Origin: Roseburia intestinalis L1-82
Lineage (GTDB): Bacteria; Bacillota; Clostridia; Lachnospirales; Lachnospiraceae
Direction of reading: 5' to 3'
Length of the DNA stretch: 64,000 bases
Assembly: GCF_900537995.1 (NCBI RefSeq)
Contig: NZ_LR027880.1
Coordinates: forward strand, 697,501 to 761,500
Under the pieces are notes generated by a model. That model did no database searches, was not told the origin of the DNA, and saw nothing but the letters and a program-made list of their open reading frames with translations. The translations under genes were made by a program, and so were the position numbers. The stretch's first letter is position 1, and each line of letters starts with the position of its first letter. Shown in pieces: positions 27,223-35,752 of the stretch.

Positions 27223-27340
27223 TAATTAAATGAAACAAAAATCTGTCCCGGGCTACAATATGGACACAATCTGTAAGAGCCTGGCTTAGACAAATTCTCC
27301 ATGCAAAAATAATATAGTTTTTCTAGTACCCAGCACGAAA

Positions 27341-27378
27341 AATCTGATGTATATTAAAAGTATCATCAGATTTTTTTT
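27341..27378 (+). terminator. Terminator upstream of the esterase gene
   Basis: AATCTGATG/CATCAGATT, a 9-bp stem with a 14-base loop followed by eight T. It probably ends the transcript of the pseudogene region. Confidence 0.8.
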
Positions 27379-27476
27379 CGTAATAGTCAGTGTTTTGATA
27401 AAGACAGATCTCACCTTATCATATGTGAAGCAGGAATCAATACATTGAAAAAGTCAGTATAAAGAGAGGCAGTCAC

Positions 27477-28658
27477 ATGTTTACAAAAAACAACACCATG
27501 AACGAAATTTTAAATACAGAGCCGGTCGGACGTGCAGCCGGCAATCTGTTTCCAACCTGTTTTATGGCACGCGTACCGGTGGAACACAGGGATCATACGA
27601 TGGCACAGATTGAGAAGGAAGAAACGATGGAGTGGGGAGCACCATTTTTAGCGGATGCCTTTTTAGAATGTGCAAACCTGATCAAAGAAACGGCGGAGAC
27701 AAAGAAATTTAAGTACATTCCACTGTGGGGAGAAAATGATGATGCATCGGCAGGCGATAAAATGTCACACTGGAAAAACGGGATCCCGGATGCAGATTTA
27801 AATACGGAGGAAGGTGTCTGGCTGTTTACCGGTGATCCGGCTGTGGACAACGAGGCATTTGCGCATACTGCTGGCAGTGATTCCATTCCGCCTTATGAAT
27901 CTGTGGCGGTTTCCAAGGAAAAAAGAAATACATCAGGCTTAAAACCGGCGGTGATCCTCTGTCCGGGCGGCGGCTATGAGATGGTATCCTTCTATAATGA
28001 GGGACTTCAGCCTGCACAGCGCATGGAACGCGATGGCGGCTATAAGGCATTTATTTTATGCTACCGGATCCGTCCGAACTACTATCCGCTGCCACAGATG
28101 GATCTTGCAAGAGCGGTTATGTATGTGCGGGCACATGCGGCGGAATATCAGGTGGATCCGAACCGGATCGTGATCGTGGGCGCATCCGCAGGCGGTCATC
28201 TCTGTGCGAGTGAGGCGCTGCTCCATGAGGAATTAAAGGAAAATGTACTGGAAAACCTTGCAAAATTCCAGAAAGCTGATATGGTAGAACAATATAGAAA
28301 AATTTCTGCCAGACCGGACGCAGTAGGATTATTATATCCGGTCATCAGCTTTACTTCAGAATATCACGAGGGAAGTTATATTTATAATACGAATGAGAAA
28401 CCGGGACTTCGTGAAAAATTATCGGTTGAGTTCCATATCACGTCGGATTATCCGATGACTTATGCCTATGCCAATGCGGACGATGGCTGTGTACCTGCAA
28501 GCAATACCATGCGTTTGAATGAAGCACTGGAAAAAGCAGGCGTAAAGCATCTGTGCGAGGTTTATCCGACCGGAGATCATGGAATCGGGCTTGGATATCA
28601 TACTTCTGCAAAAATGTGGAGTGAAAACATGCTTGCGTTCTTTGATCAAAATTTATAA
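27477..28658 (+). CDS. Alpha/beta hydrolase, probable carbohydrate esterase
   Basis: 393 residues. After a 150-residue N-terminal extension comes an alpha/beta hydrolase domain with oxyanion motif CPGGGYEM (about 161), nucleophile elbow GASAGGH (about 233), a candidate acid in NADDGCVP (about 337) and histidine in GDHGIGLG (about 365). The pattern is that of acetyl-xylan/feruloyl esterase-like enzymes (BD-FAE group). No signal peptide is present, so it acts inside the cell, for example on imported acetylated oligosaccharides. The ATG follows AGAGAGGCAGTCAC. The N-terminal extension is unusual and unassigned. Confidence 0.8.
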   Translation: MFTKNNTMNEILNTEPVGRAAGNLFPTCFMARVPVEHRDHTMAQIEKEETMEWGAPFLADAFLECANLIKETAETKKFKYIPLWGENDDASAGDKMSHWKNGIPDADLNTEEGVWLFTGDPAVDNEAFAHTAGSDSIPPYESVAVSKEKRNTSGLKPAVILCPGGGYEMVSFYNEGLQPAQRMERDGGYKAFILCYRIRPNYYPLPQMDLARAVMYVRAHAAEYQVDPNRIVIVGASAGGHLCASEALLHEELKENVLENLAKFQKADMVEQYRKISARPDAVGLLYPVISFTSEYHEGSYIYNTNEKPGLREKLSVEFHITSDYPMTYAYANADDGCVPASNTMRLNEALEKAGVKHLCEVYPTGDHGIGLGYHTSAKMWSENMLAFFDQNL

Positions 28659-28735
28659 AACAGGACTTTGAATTAAATTTTTCACGTTTCAGGCTGCGTA
28701 TCTCCGGCGGAGGATATAAGAGAGGAATATCATAT

Positions 28736-29449
28736 ATGTTACAGGATATCAATGAAATTTCAGATGGAAAAATATACGGCGTACATGATATGGTCCGTGT
28801 CGGCTGCAGTGACTGCGAGGGCTGTCATAGCTGCTGTGAACAGATGGGAGATACAGTTTTAGTCGATCCGTACGACTGTAAAAGATTAGAGACAGAGCTT
28901 GGGATGGGATTTGAACAACTGATGCAGTCCTGTGTAGGACTTCATGTGGAAGAGGGGCTTATCGTGCCGCATTTGAAAATGCAGGAACAGACGGATACCT
29001 GTGTATTTTTAAATGAGGTGGGAAGGTGCAGTATCCATGCATACCGTCCGGGCATCTGCAGACTATTTCCTCTGGGAAGAATTTATGAGGAGCAGGGTGT
29101 TTCCTATTTTCTACAGAGTGGTGCCTGTGAACGCGGCAAAACGAAAATCAAAGTGGAAAAATGGTTAGATACGCCGCAGTTAAAACGATATCAGCAGTTT
29201 TTGGCAGAGTGGCACAGCTTAAAAAAGAATATGCAGGAATATTTAAGCCGGCTGAATACTGAGGATGAAAAGAAAACGGTCTGCATGATGTTTTTACAGA
29301 TTTTCTTTTTCCGTCCATATGAGAGCGGGCGTGACTTCTATGAGGAATGGGAGGAGCGCAGTATTTTAAAACCACAGCTTGCAATTAGCCAGGAAGTGTT
29401 AGAAAATCCGGCACGTCATAAACTGGAAAACAAATCTGATGTTTTTTAA
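28736..29449 (+). CDS. YkgJ-family cysteine-cluster protein
   Basis: 237 residues with a cysteine-rich core: CSDCEGCHSCCEQMGD (about 22-37), DTCVFLNEVGRCSIHAYRPGICRLFPLG (key residues C84, C93, C101 approximately) and a later GACERGK. This matches the YkgJ/FliB-type zinc- or iron-binding family, whose best-known member N-methylates flagellin lysines; whether this protein does is unknown. It has a good ribosome site (AGAGGAA) and lies 77 bases after the esterase gene. No methyltransferase domain is seen. Confidence 0.85.
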   Translation: MLQDINEISDGKIYGVHDMVRVGCSDCEGCHSCCEQMGDTVLVDPYDCKRLETELGMGFEQLMQSCVGLHVEEGLIVPHLKMQEQTDTCVFLNEVGRCSIHAYRPGICRLFPLGRIYEEQGVSYFLQSGACERGKTKIKVEKWLDTPQLKRYQQFLAEWHSLKKNMQEYLSRLNTEDEKKTVCMMFLQIFFFRPYESGRDFYEEWEERSILKPQLAISQEVLENPARHKLENKSDVF

Positions 29450-29482
29450 AAAATACAAGTGGATAATTAGTAACGGAAAAGG

Positions 29483-29510
29483 TTGATATTCTAACAAAAA
29501 GTGCTATGAT
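29483..29510 (+). promoter_or_regulatory. Promoter of lrgAB
   Basis: TTGATA at 29483-29488, a 16-base spacer, and TGC-TATGAT ending at 29510, 55 bases before the LrgA start. Confidence 0.6.
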
Positions 29511-29565
29511 TATATCCGGCTGAAAATTGAAATTTCAGAGAAGCCTCTGAAGAAAAGGATATTTT

Positions 29566-29931
29566 ATGAAGTACTTGAGACAATTTATGATCATTCTGTT
29601 GTTTTCATTTCTGGGAGAGCTGTTAAAATATGTGCTCCCGTTTCCGGTACCGGCAAGTATTTATGGGCTGGTTCTCTTATTTATTGCACTGGAAACAAGG
29701 ATCCTTCCACTTGCAGCAGTCAAAGATGCCGGAAAGTTCATGATCGAAATCATGCCGTTAATGTTTATTCCGGCCGGTGCAGGACTCATTGATGCATGGG
29801 ATGCACTACGCCCGATCTGTGTGCAGATCGTGATGATCATGGTGGTATCAACGATCGTGGTTATGATCGTGTCCGGTCATGTGACACAATTTGTGATGCG
29901 CAGGGGGAAAAGGAAAGGAGAGCAGCAATGA
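29566..29931 (+). CDS. lrgA: CidA/LrgA-family holin-like protein
   Basis: 121 residues with four membrane helices and the family pattern FPVPASIYGLVLLFIAL followed by a DAGKFMIEIMPLMFIPAGAGL stretch. LrgA/CidA proteins form holin-like membrane complexes linked to autolysis control and, in some species, pyruvate uptake. The stop overlaps the LrgB start (ATGA), so the two are translated together. No LytSR two-component regulator is adjacent. Confidence 0.92.
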   Translation: MKYLRQFMIILLFSFLGELLKYVLPFPVPASIYGLVLLFIALETRILPLAAVKDAGKFMIEIMPLMFIPAGAGLIDAWDALRPICVQIVMIMVVSTIVVMIVSGHVTQFVMRRGKRKGEQQ

Positions 29932-30620
29932 AAGAGTTTTTATGTGATTCCGTATTTTTTGGTGTTGCGATCAGCATTTTGGCATATGAGCTGGGTGTAT
30001 TTTTGAAGAAAAAATTAAAACTGGCAGTATTCAATCCACTTCTGATCTCGATCGTTGCCGTGATCGTTTTTCTGGTTGCGTTCCATATTCCATATGAGAG
30101 TTATAATGAGGGCGCAAAATACTTAAGTTACCTTCTGACTCCGGCAACGGTTTGTTTAGCGATCCCGCTTTATGAGCAGTTCGAACTGCTGAAACAGAAT
30201 GTTGCGGCGATTTTTGCAGGATTGATTTCCGGTGTTCTGACGAGTGTGATCTGTGTTCTGGTCTTGTCGCTGTTATTCCACTTTGACCATGCACAGTATG
30301 TCACGCTTCTCCCGAAGTCGATCACAACGGCGATCGGAATGGGAATCTCGGAGGAACTTGGCGGTTATGTCACAATCACGGTTGCGGTCATCATTATCAC
30401 CGGTATCATCGGAAATGTGTTAGCGGAAACGATCTGCCGTGTTTTCAAAATTGAAGAGCCGGTGGCAAAGGGAATTGCGATCGGATCATCCTCACATGCA
30501 CTTGGAACAGCAAAGGCATTGGAACTTGGAGAGATCGAAGGTGCCATGAGCAGCCTTTCCATTGCAGTGGCAGGTATTCTGACGGTAATCGCTGCACCGA
30601 TATTTGCGACGCTGTTGTAA
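29928..30620 (+). CDS. lrgB: LrgB-family protein
   Basis: 230 residues with about six to seven membrane helices. The signature TLLPKSITTAIGMGISEELGG and the C-terminal GSSSHALGTAKALELGE are typical of LrgB/CidB. It is the partner of LrgA and is encoded in the same transcript. AGGAAAGGAG lies upstream of the ATG. Its role is in autolysis control or small-metabolite transport across the membrane. Confidence 0.94.
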   Translation: MKEFLCDSVFFGVAISILAYELGVFLKKKLKLAVFNPLLISIVAVIVFLVAFHIPYESYNEGAKYLSYLLTPATVCLAIPLYEQFELLKQNVAAIFAGLISGVLTSVICVLVLSLLFHFDHAQYVTLLPKSITTAIGMGISEELGGYVTITVAVIIITGIIGNVLAETICRVFKIEEPVAKGIAIGSSSHALGTAKALELGEIEGAMSSLSIAVAGILTVIAAPIFATLL

Positions 30621-30710
30621 ATATGGGGGTAGCCATGACAGATGTGCAATTTAGCAGTCAAAAACTGAAAACTATATTTGCCACCCGAATCCTGGTAGAA
30701 AAATAATGCG

Positions 30711-30752
30711 AAATGTGAAATCTCAGAAATGGTATTTCACATTTTTTTTTGT
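30711..30752 (+). terminator. Terminator after lrgAB
   Basis: AAATGTGAAAT (30711-30721) pairs with ATTTCACATTT (30734-30744), followed by a T run to about 30750. Confidence 0.88.
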
Positions 30753-30796
30753 ATTTCATATCATAATATGAAAAAGTTATGGTTGGAAATAAAGAT

Positions 30797-31663
30797 ATGT
30801 ATTGTCAGAACAAAATTGTGCATACGATACAGGCAGGCGATTCCCTGTATAAATTATCGAGACAGTATCACACGACAGTGACGGAACTGATCCTTGGAAA
30901 TCCGGGAGTCAATCCATATAATCTCCAGATCGGGATGCAGCTATTTATCTGCCCGGGAGAGGGATATGTGCCGCCGCAGAATCCGGGAGGCGGAAACACG
31001 GGCGGAGGAACAGGAAACGCTGGAAGCGGAACAGGAAACACCGGAAGCGGGAATATGAGCGGCGGCACAGGCAGCATGGGCGGAAACATGGGAGGAGGAA
31101 CAGGAAATGCCGGAGGCAGCAACGAGACCGAATCCGAGCGTGAGGATTCCATCCTCCGTCTCAACGAGGATATGCGCCTTGCATGGTTAAATCATGTTTA
31201 CTGGACCAGAATGTACCTGATGAGTGCAGTCGCAGACAATGCGGACCAGCAGGCGGTGGAAGAACGGCTGCTTGAGACCGCAGACGAGATCACGGATGTA
31301 TTTGCAAGGTATCTTCCGATCGCAACGACCAGACAGCTCCGCAATCTTCTGACGGAGCATATTGAAATCGGCGGGCAGATCATTCAGGCGCTGAAAGCAA
31401 AAAATATGACTGATTATGATGCGCTGGTGCAGGAGTGGTACCGCAATGCCAATCAGATGGCAGCTCTTTTTGCGAATTACAATCCGTACTTTGAGAGCAG
31501 GGAAACAAGAAACATGCTTTTGAATCATCTGGATCTGACCAGGGAGGAGATTGAGCATCAGGTCAATGGGGAATACGAACAGAGCATTGATGTATTCCGC
31601 GATGTGGAACAGCAGGCGCTTGCGATGGCAGATTATTTTGCGAGAGGACTGCTGGCAAGATAA
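30797..31663 (+). CDS. LysM protein with Gly-rich linker and helical C-terminal domain
   Basis: 288 residues. One LysM domain (about 8-53: VHTIQAGDSLYKLSRQYH) would bind peptidoglycan or another N-acetylglucosamine polymer. A low-complexity linker of GTGNAGSGTGN-type repeats (58-112) leads to a helical domain of about 170 residues built from two similar halves: each has a D..A......LL.T..E....F..YLP/NPYF pattern, ending in TRQLRNLL and TRETRNMLL-like segments. No signal peptide is seen, so a spore-coat or spore-cortex location is possible, as for several cytosolic LysM proteins. ATG 30797 is preferred for its nearby GGA; ATG 30779 would add six residues. Confidence 0.82.
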   Translation: MYCQNKIVHTIQAGDSLYKLSRQYHTTVTELILGNPGVNPYNLQIGMQLFICPGEGYVPPQNPGGGNTGGGTGNAGSGTGNTGSGNMSGGTGSMGGNMGGGTGNAGGSNETESEREDSILRLNEDMRLAWLNHVYWTRMYLMSAVADNADQQAVEERLLETADEITDVFARYLPIATTRQLRNLLTEHIEIGGQIIQALKAKNMTDYDALVQEWYRNANQMAALFANYNPYFESRETRNMLLNHLDLTREEIEHQVNGEYEQSIDVFRDVEQQALAMADYFARGLLAR

Positions 31664-31684
31664 AACGTATAGATTGAAGCCTTC

Positions 31685-31795
31685 TGCTAAATGCAATTCA
31701 ACTGATCATTCATTCGTTAAAGCAGATAGAACAGCTGCAGAAAAAGCCCCATGCGGTAGAGTACGTTTTCAGACCGCATGGTGGAACAGCAGAAA
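31685..31795 (-). pseudogene. Remnant of a second AraC-family regulator gene
   Basis: On the minus strand this stretch reads LYRMGLFLQLF, the same as residues in the intact AraC protein at 33191-34162. The 27 bases 31735-31761 are identical to 33587-33613. A second matching block (TAAATGCAATTCAA) corresponds to the ELHLSE segment near 33480; about 70 bases between the two blocks have been lost. The frame does not continue on either side. It appears to be the residue of an araC copy that once faced away from uxuA. Confidence 0.75.
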
Positions 31796-31866
31796 TACAC
31801 AGGGGTATTCCGGACGATTCGAAAAATGCCAAAAGTAACGGAATCGCAAGATTTGCAATAAAAACA

Positions 31867-31910
31867 GCAATTAACTTGAATTGCCAGTAAAAAAATGTAC
31901 ATGCTATAAT
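31867..31910 (+). promoter_or_regulatory. uxuA promoter with GCAATT/AATTGC operator
   Basis: GCAATT (31867-31872) and AATTGC (31879-31884) form an inverted repeat with a 6-base spacer. The right half overlaps the -35 TTGCCA (31881-31886); after 18 bases comes an extended -10, TGC-TATAAT, ending at 31910. Related GCAATT sites occur at 34254 and 38468, in front of the other genes of the cluster. Confidence 0.6.
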
Positions 31911-31940
31911 GCAATTATCAAGATTAAGGGGGAAAAAGAT

Positions 31941-33026
31941 ATGCCAATGCAGATGGGTTTCCGCTGGTATGGCGAGGGTAATGACAAGATCAGCCTTGCT
32001 GATATCAAACAGATTCCAGGTGTGACGAGCATCGTGTGGGCACTGCATCATAAACTGCCGGGAGAAGTGTGGACGGTAGAAGAGATTGCAGAAGTGCAGA
32101 AACAGCTTGAGCCATATGGTTTTAATATGGACGTTGTGGAATCTGTTAATGTACATGATGATATCAAGATCGGACTTCCAAGCCGTGACCAGTATATTGA
32201 AAACTACATCCAGACAATTAAGAACCTTTCCAAATTCGGTGTCAAGGTTATCTGCTATAATTTTATGCCGATCTTTGACTGGACGCGCACGGATTTATTT
32301 CATCCGGTAGGAGATGGTTCGACAGCACTTTATTACGAAGCAGGCAAGATCCATGATGATCCGAAAGAAATGGCAGACTATATTTTAAATAATTTACATG
32401 GAATGACATTTCCAGGCTGGGAGCCGGAACGTATGGAGAAACTGGACGAGCTTTTTGCAGCTTACAAGCCTGTGACAAAAGAAGTATTGTGGGAAAACTT
32501 AAAATATTTTCTTGAAGCGCTTATGCCGACCTGTAAAGAATGCGATATCAAAATGGCAATCCACATGGATGATCCGCCATGGGATATTTTCGGACTTCCA
32601 CGTCTTCTGACCTGCGAGGAAAATATTGACCGTTTCTTAAAGATGGTTGACAACCCGTACAACTGTCTGACACTGTGCTCAGGGTCTTTGAATGCCGACC
32701 CGGGAAACAATGTGGCAGATATTGTCCGCAAGCATTGTGACCGCATTGCATTTGCGCACATCCGCAATGTAAAACATTTTCCGAATGGAGATTTTTCGGA
32801 GGCTTCTCATCGTGACTGTGATGGGGATACCGGAATCCTTGACATTTTAAAAGCATACCATGACTGCGGATTTGAGGGTTATATCCGTCCGGATCATGGA
32901 CGCCACCTCTGGGGTGAAAAGCCGGGCAATGTTCGTCCGGGGTATGGCTTATACGACCGCGCACTGGGTATTATGTATATGCTCGGCGTGTGGGATATGC
33001 TCGATAAGCTGGATGGAAATAAATAA
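31941..33026 (+). CDS. uxuA: Mannonate dehydratase UxuA
   Basis: 361 residues. It dehydrates D-mannonate to 2-keto-3-deoxygluconate, the last shared step of glucuronate breakdown. Family marks are MGFRWYGEGNDKISLADIKQIPG at the N terminus (only the first residues quoted matter: FRWYG), the metal-site region HMDDPPWDIFGLPR (about 204-217), CSGSLNADPGN (about 240) and the C-terminal RPDHGRHLWGE. The ATG at 31941 follows AAGGGGGAAAAAG. It works with UxuB at 38574-40181. The later pathway enzymes (KdgK, KdgA) are not in the window. Confidence 0.96.
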   Translation: MPMQMGFRWYGEGNDKISLADIKQIPGVTSIVWALHHKLPGEVWTVEEIAEVQKQLEPYGFNMDVVESVNVHDDIKIGLPSRDQYIENYIQTIKNLSKFGVKVICYNFMPIFDWTRTDLFHPVGDGSTALYYEAGKIHDDPKEMADYILNNLHGMTFPGWEPERMEKLDELFAAYKPVTKEVLWENLKYFLEALMPTCKECDIKMAIHMDDPPWDIFGLPRLLTCEENIDRFLKMVDNPYNCLTLCSGSLNADPGNNVADIVRKHCDRIAFAHIRNVKHFPNGDFSEASHRDCDGDTGILDILKAYHDCGFEGYIRPDHGRHLWGEKPGNVRPGYGLYDRALGIMYMLGVWDMLDKLDGNK

Positions 33027-33045
33027 GTATAAAATATGCATAATT

Positions 33046-33109
33046 AGGGACTGCCGTATGGCAGTCCCTTGTATTATGGAAAAGTCCGTGGCATATGCCG
33101 CGGATTTTT
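33046..33109 (+). terminator. Two hairpins/terminator after uxuA
   Basis: AGGGACTGCC/GGCAGTCCCT with a GTAT loop (33046-33069) is followed by TCCGTGGC/GCCGCGGA with loop ATAT (33085-33104) and five T. The second has the form of a rho-independent terminator. Confidence 0.8.
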
Positions 33110-33190
33110 GTATGCTTATCTCTGGTTATCAAAAGGGCATTATTTGCCAGTCAAAAAATCTGAAGTTACCTTTTGACACCTGAATCCGCA

Positions 33191-34162
33191 TCAGTAAAAA
33201 TCATGCGTTTCTTTTTCACGGGTCCGGAAGCTGCGTGGAGAGATGCCATATTCTTTCACAAACGCTTTGTAAAAAACAGAATAATCACAAAAGCCGCACT
33301 GTTCGGCAACTTCTTTCAATGGAAAGCCGGAATTGATCAGATTTTTAGATTCGATCAGTCTCCGCTGGGTAACGATTTTGTAAAAGCCGGTGTCAAGCTG
33401 CTTTTTAAAAAGCTGGCTTACTGTCGACTGGCTTACCATAAACTGCGCTGAAATAGATGCGAGGCTGAGGTCTTCGGATAAATGCAATTCAATGTAGTTG
33501 AGAATCTGGTCTAACAGGCCTGTATTCTCCGGTTTGGGGATGTCTGACTGCGGATGGTCGTTCATACGGTAAAACAGACAGAACAACTGCAGAAAAAGCC
33601 CCATGCGGTAGAGCTCGCTTCCAAGACGCATGGTGGAACCCTCGTACAACAGTGCAGCCAGAAGCTGGTCGATCTGGTTTAAGAGTGTTCCTTCCGGGCG
33701 GATGACATAGGGGAGCTGCTTTTGTGGTGCATATTGGGAGGAGCCTGTATCCGCAAAGAAGTTCTGCTTACAGGTCTCAAAAAAATCGTTGTTGATCCAG
33801 AGTACGGTTCTCTGATAGGGTTCCCGAAGCTGCTCTAAAAATAAAGGGCGGTGGCTGGTGCCGGGGGGAACGAGGATGATATCATTTTTGCGGATCTGGT
33901 AACGGGTGTTTCCAATGAGATATTGCAAGTTTCCACTGCGGCAGAAAAGAAGTTCGTAAAACTCGTGGCTGTGGAGGGTTACATAGTCTTTCGTGTAACT
34001 GGTATCCTCATGCACATCCAGATAGGGGCTGTCCATTTCCAGTTCCTGGTATCCGATCAATTCCCCACCGGCAGTCAGGATGCCATCGAGCGTGGAAATA
34101 TACGGAGGCTTCATCGAATCCTTATGTTCCATTAAAAAACGTTTCATTTGGCTATATTTCAT
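33191..34162 (-). CDS. AraC-family regulator, likely of hexuronate genes
   Basis: 323 residues. The N-terminal half is a cupin-type sensor domain (HSHEFYELLFCRSGNLQYLIG, about 84-104; LVPPGTSH). The C-terminal 100 residues hold two helix-turn-helix units: LASISAQFMVSQSTVSQLFKK and LKEVAEQCGFCDYSVFYKAFVKEYGISPRSFR (key end GISPRSFR). It is transcribed away from the GPH symporter gene and toward uxuA. AGGAG lies 5 bases before its ATG. The partial copy at 31685 shows that this regulator was once duplicated. Probable ligand: a hexuronate intermediate (inference from neighbours). Confidence 0.9.
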   Translation of the reverse strand: MKYSQMKRFLMEHKDSMKPPYISTLDGILTAGGELIGYQELEMDSPYLDVHEDTSYTKDYVTLHSHEFYELLFCRSGNLQYLIGNTRYQIRKNDIILVPPGTSHRPLFLEQLREPYQRTVLWINNDFFETCKQNFFADTGSSQYAPQKQLPYVIRPEGTLLNQIDQLLAALLYEGSTMRLGSELYRMGLFLQLFCLFYRMNDHPQSDIPKPENTGLLDQILNYIELHLSEDLSLASISAQFMVSQSTVSQLFKKQLDTGFYKIVTQRRLIESKNLINSGFPLKEVAEQCGFCDYSVFYKAFVKEYGISPRSFRTREKETHDFY

Positions 34163-34253
34163 AAAAACTCCTGTTCTGATTTGTTATATTTATACAATCC
34201 TACAAATATTATAGCACAATAAATGTAAGATATGCAATGTATTTTAGTATAAA

Positions 34254-34269
34254 TGCAATTTAAATTGCA
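34254..34269. promoter_or_regulatory. Perfect 16-bp palindrome in the araC-symporter intergenic region
   Basis: TGCAATTTAAATTGCA, a perfect palindrome made of two GCAATT/AATTGC halves, in the 200-base gap between divergent araC and the symporter gene. It matches the half-sites found before uxuA and uxuB, and is a candidate operator for one of the two AraC proteins. Confidence 0.55.
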
Positions 34270-34362
34270 ATAAAGCAAATGTATCATAAGGATATCGGTT
34301 CTTGTGAAATGTACAGACACAAAACCAATGCGCGCGTACAAATACCAGAAGGAGAAAAATTT

Positions 34363-35736
34363 ATGAATGAAAGAAATGTAAGACCCTTTTCAAAAAGGGA
34401 TGAGATCGGATATGTGTTTGGAGATATGGCGGGCAGTTTTGTCAATTTATTTGTAGACGCATATTTTTTGACGTTTTGTACTTATGTGCTGGGAATCAGT
34501 CCGGCGTGGATGGGTTCCCTGTTCCTTGCAGCGAGACTCTGGGATGCAGTAAATGACCCGATCATGGGTTCTTTTCCGGACCGTTGGATGCTTGGAAAAT
34601 CAGGAGATAAATTCAAACCGTGGATTAAAATTTTTATGATACCGCTAGCGTTGTCAGGTGTGCTTTGTTTTTCCAAAGTGCCGTTTGAAGGTGTTGCACT
34701 TCATGCGTGGGTCGCTTTTGTGTATGTCTTATATGGAATGAGCTATACCGGAACTTCCATGCCGTTTGGTGCGATGGCAAGTGTGGTCAGCACAGATCCG
34801 ATTGACCGGAGTAAACTCTCAAGGGCAAGAAGTCTTGGCGGAACATTTGTGGGAATTGCAGCGTTATCCTTTGTGCCGGTAGTCTGTTTTGACAGCGAAA
34901 GCAACATTATCCCGGAAAGATTTACACTTCTGGCAGTTATTTTTGGAATTTTAAGTGTGGTCTGCTACTGCCTGCTGTTACATTTAACGACAGAGCGTGT
35001 GCGTGAGGAAAAGAAACAGAATACAGAAAAGTTCAATTATGGAAATGTGTTGAAAGCAGTCGTAAAAAATAGGCCACTGATCGGTGTCATGGTTGCAACC
35101 ATTGGAAGTATGCTCTATATCACCGGTTCAAACCAGATTAGAAGTTATGTATTCAAAGAGTACTATGGAAATACCTCTGCAATGACTCTGCTTAGTCTTG
35201 CAAGTGTGCCGATCATTATCATCTGTTTCCCGCTTGTGCCAAAACTGGTTGCAAAGTTTGGAAAGAAAACGACATTGATGTTTGGCGTAATCAGCAGTAC
35301 CGTGCTCAGTGTAATCATTTTTGCCGTAAAAATACCAAACGTTTATGTTTATTCGGTACTGAATGTACTGGCAATGATCGGACAGACCGTATTTACCATG
35401 CTGATCTGGGCGCTTGTCACAGACTGTCTGGATTACAGTGAGTGGAAGTTCCATGAGAGAAGTGATGGCTCGATGTATTCCCTTTATACGTTCAGCCGTA
35501 AAATCGGTTCCACCATTGCTTCCGCAGGTGTTTCCTTCGGACTCCAGGCGATCGGATATATTTCTGGAAATAATGTGGTGCAGTCAGATGCAACCATAAA
35601 CAATATCTACATGTTAGTGGCATTGATCCCGGTGCTGACCTGTGTGCTGGAACTCATTGGTATCGGCGCAATCTTTAATCTGGATAAGGAACAGACCAAA
35701 GAAATGTATGCGGAATTAAAACAAAGACGTGAATAG
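34363..35736 (+). CDS. GPH-family sugar:cation symporter (hexuronide uptake)
   Basis: 457 residues with twelve membrane helices. The N-terminal GYVFGDMAGSFVNLFVDAYF and the loop LWDAVNDPIMGSFPDR are signatures of the glycoside-pentoside-hexuronide symporters (MelB/UidB group). The cluster suggests that the substrate is a glucuronide, glucuronate or related hexuronate. The ATG at 34363 follows AAGGAG. The gene is followed 16 bases later by the amidohydrolase gene, so the two are co-transcribed. Confidence 0.92.
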   Translation: MNERNVRPFSKRDEIGYVFGDMAGSFVNLFVDAYFLTFCTYVLGISPAWMGSLFLAARLWDAVNDPIMGSFPDRWMLGKSGDKFKPWIKIFMIPLALSGVLCFSKVPFEGVALHAWVAFVYVLYGMSYTGTSMPFGAMASVVSTDPIDRSKLSRARSLGGTFVGIAALSFVPVVCFDSESNIIPERFTLLAVIFGILSVVCYCLLLHLTTERVREEKKQNTEKFNYGNVLKAVVKNRPLIGVMVATIGSMLYITGSNQIRSYVFKEYYGNTSAMTLLSLASVPIIIICFPLVPKLVAKFGKKTTLMFGVISSTVLSVIIFAVKIPNVYVYSVLNVLAMIGQTVFTMLIWALVTDCLDYSEWKFHERSDGSMYSLYTFSRKIGSTIASAGVSFGLQAIGYISGNNVVQSDATINNIYMLVALIPVLTCVLELIGIGAIFNLDKEQTKEMYAELKQRRE

Positions 35737-35752
35737 TAAAGAGGAGATTAGA

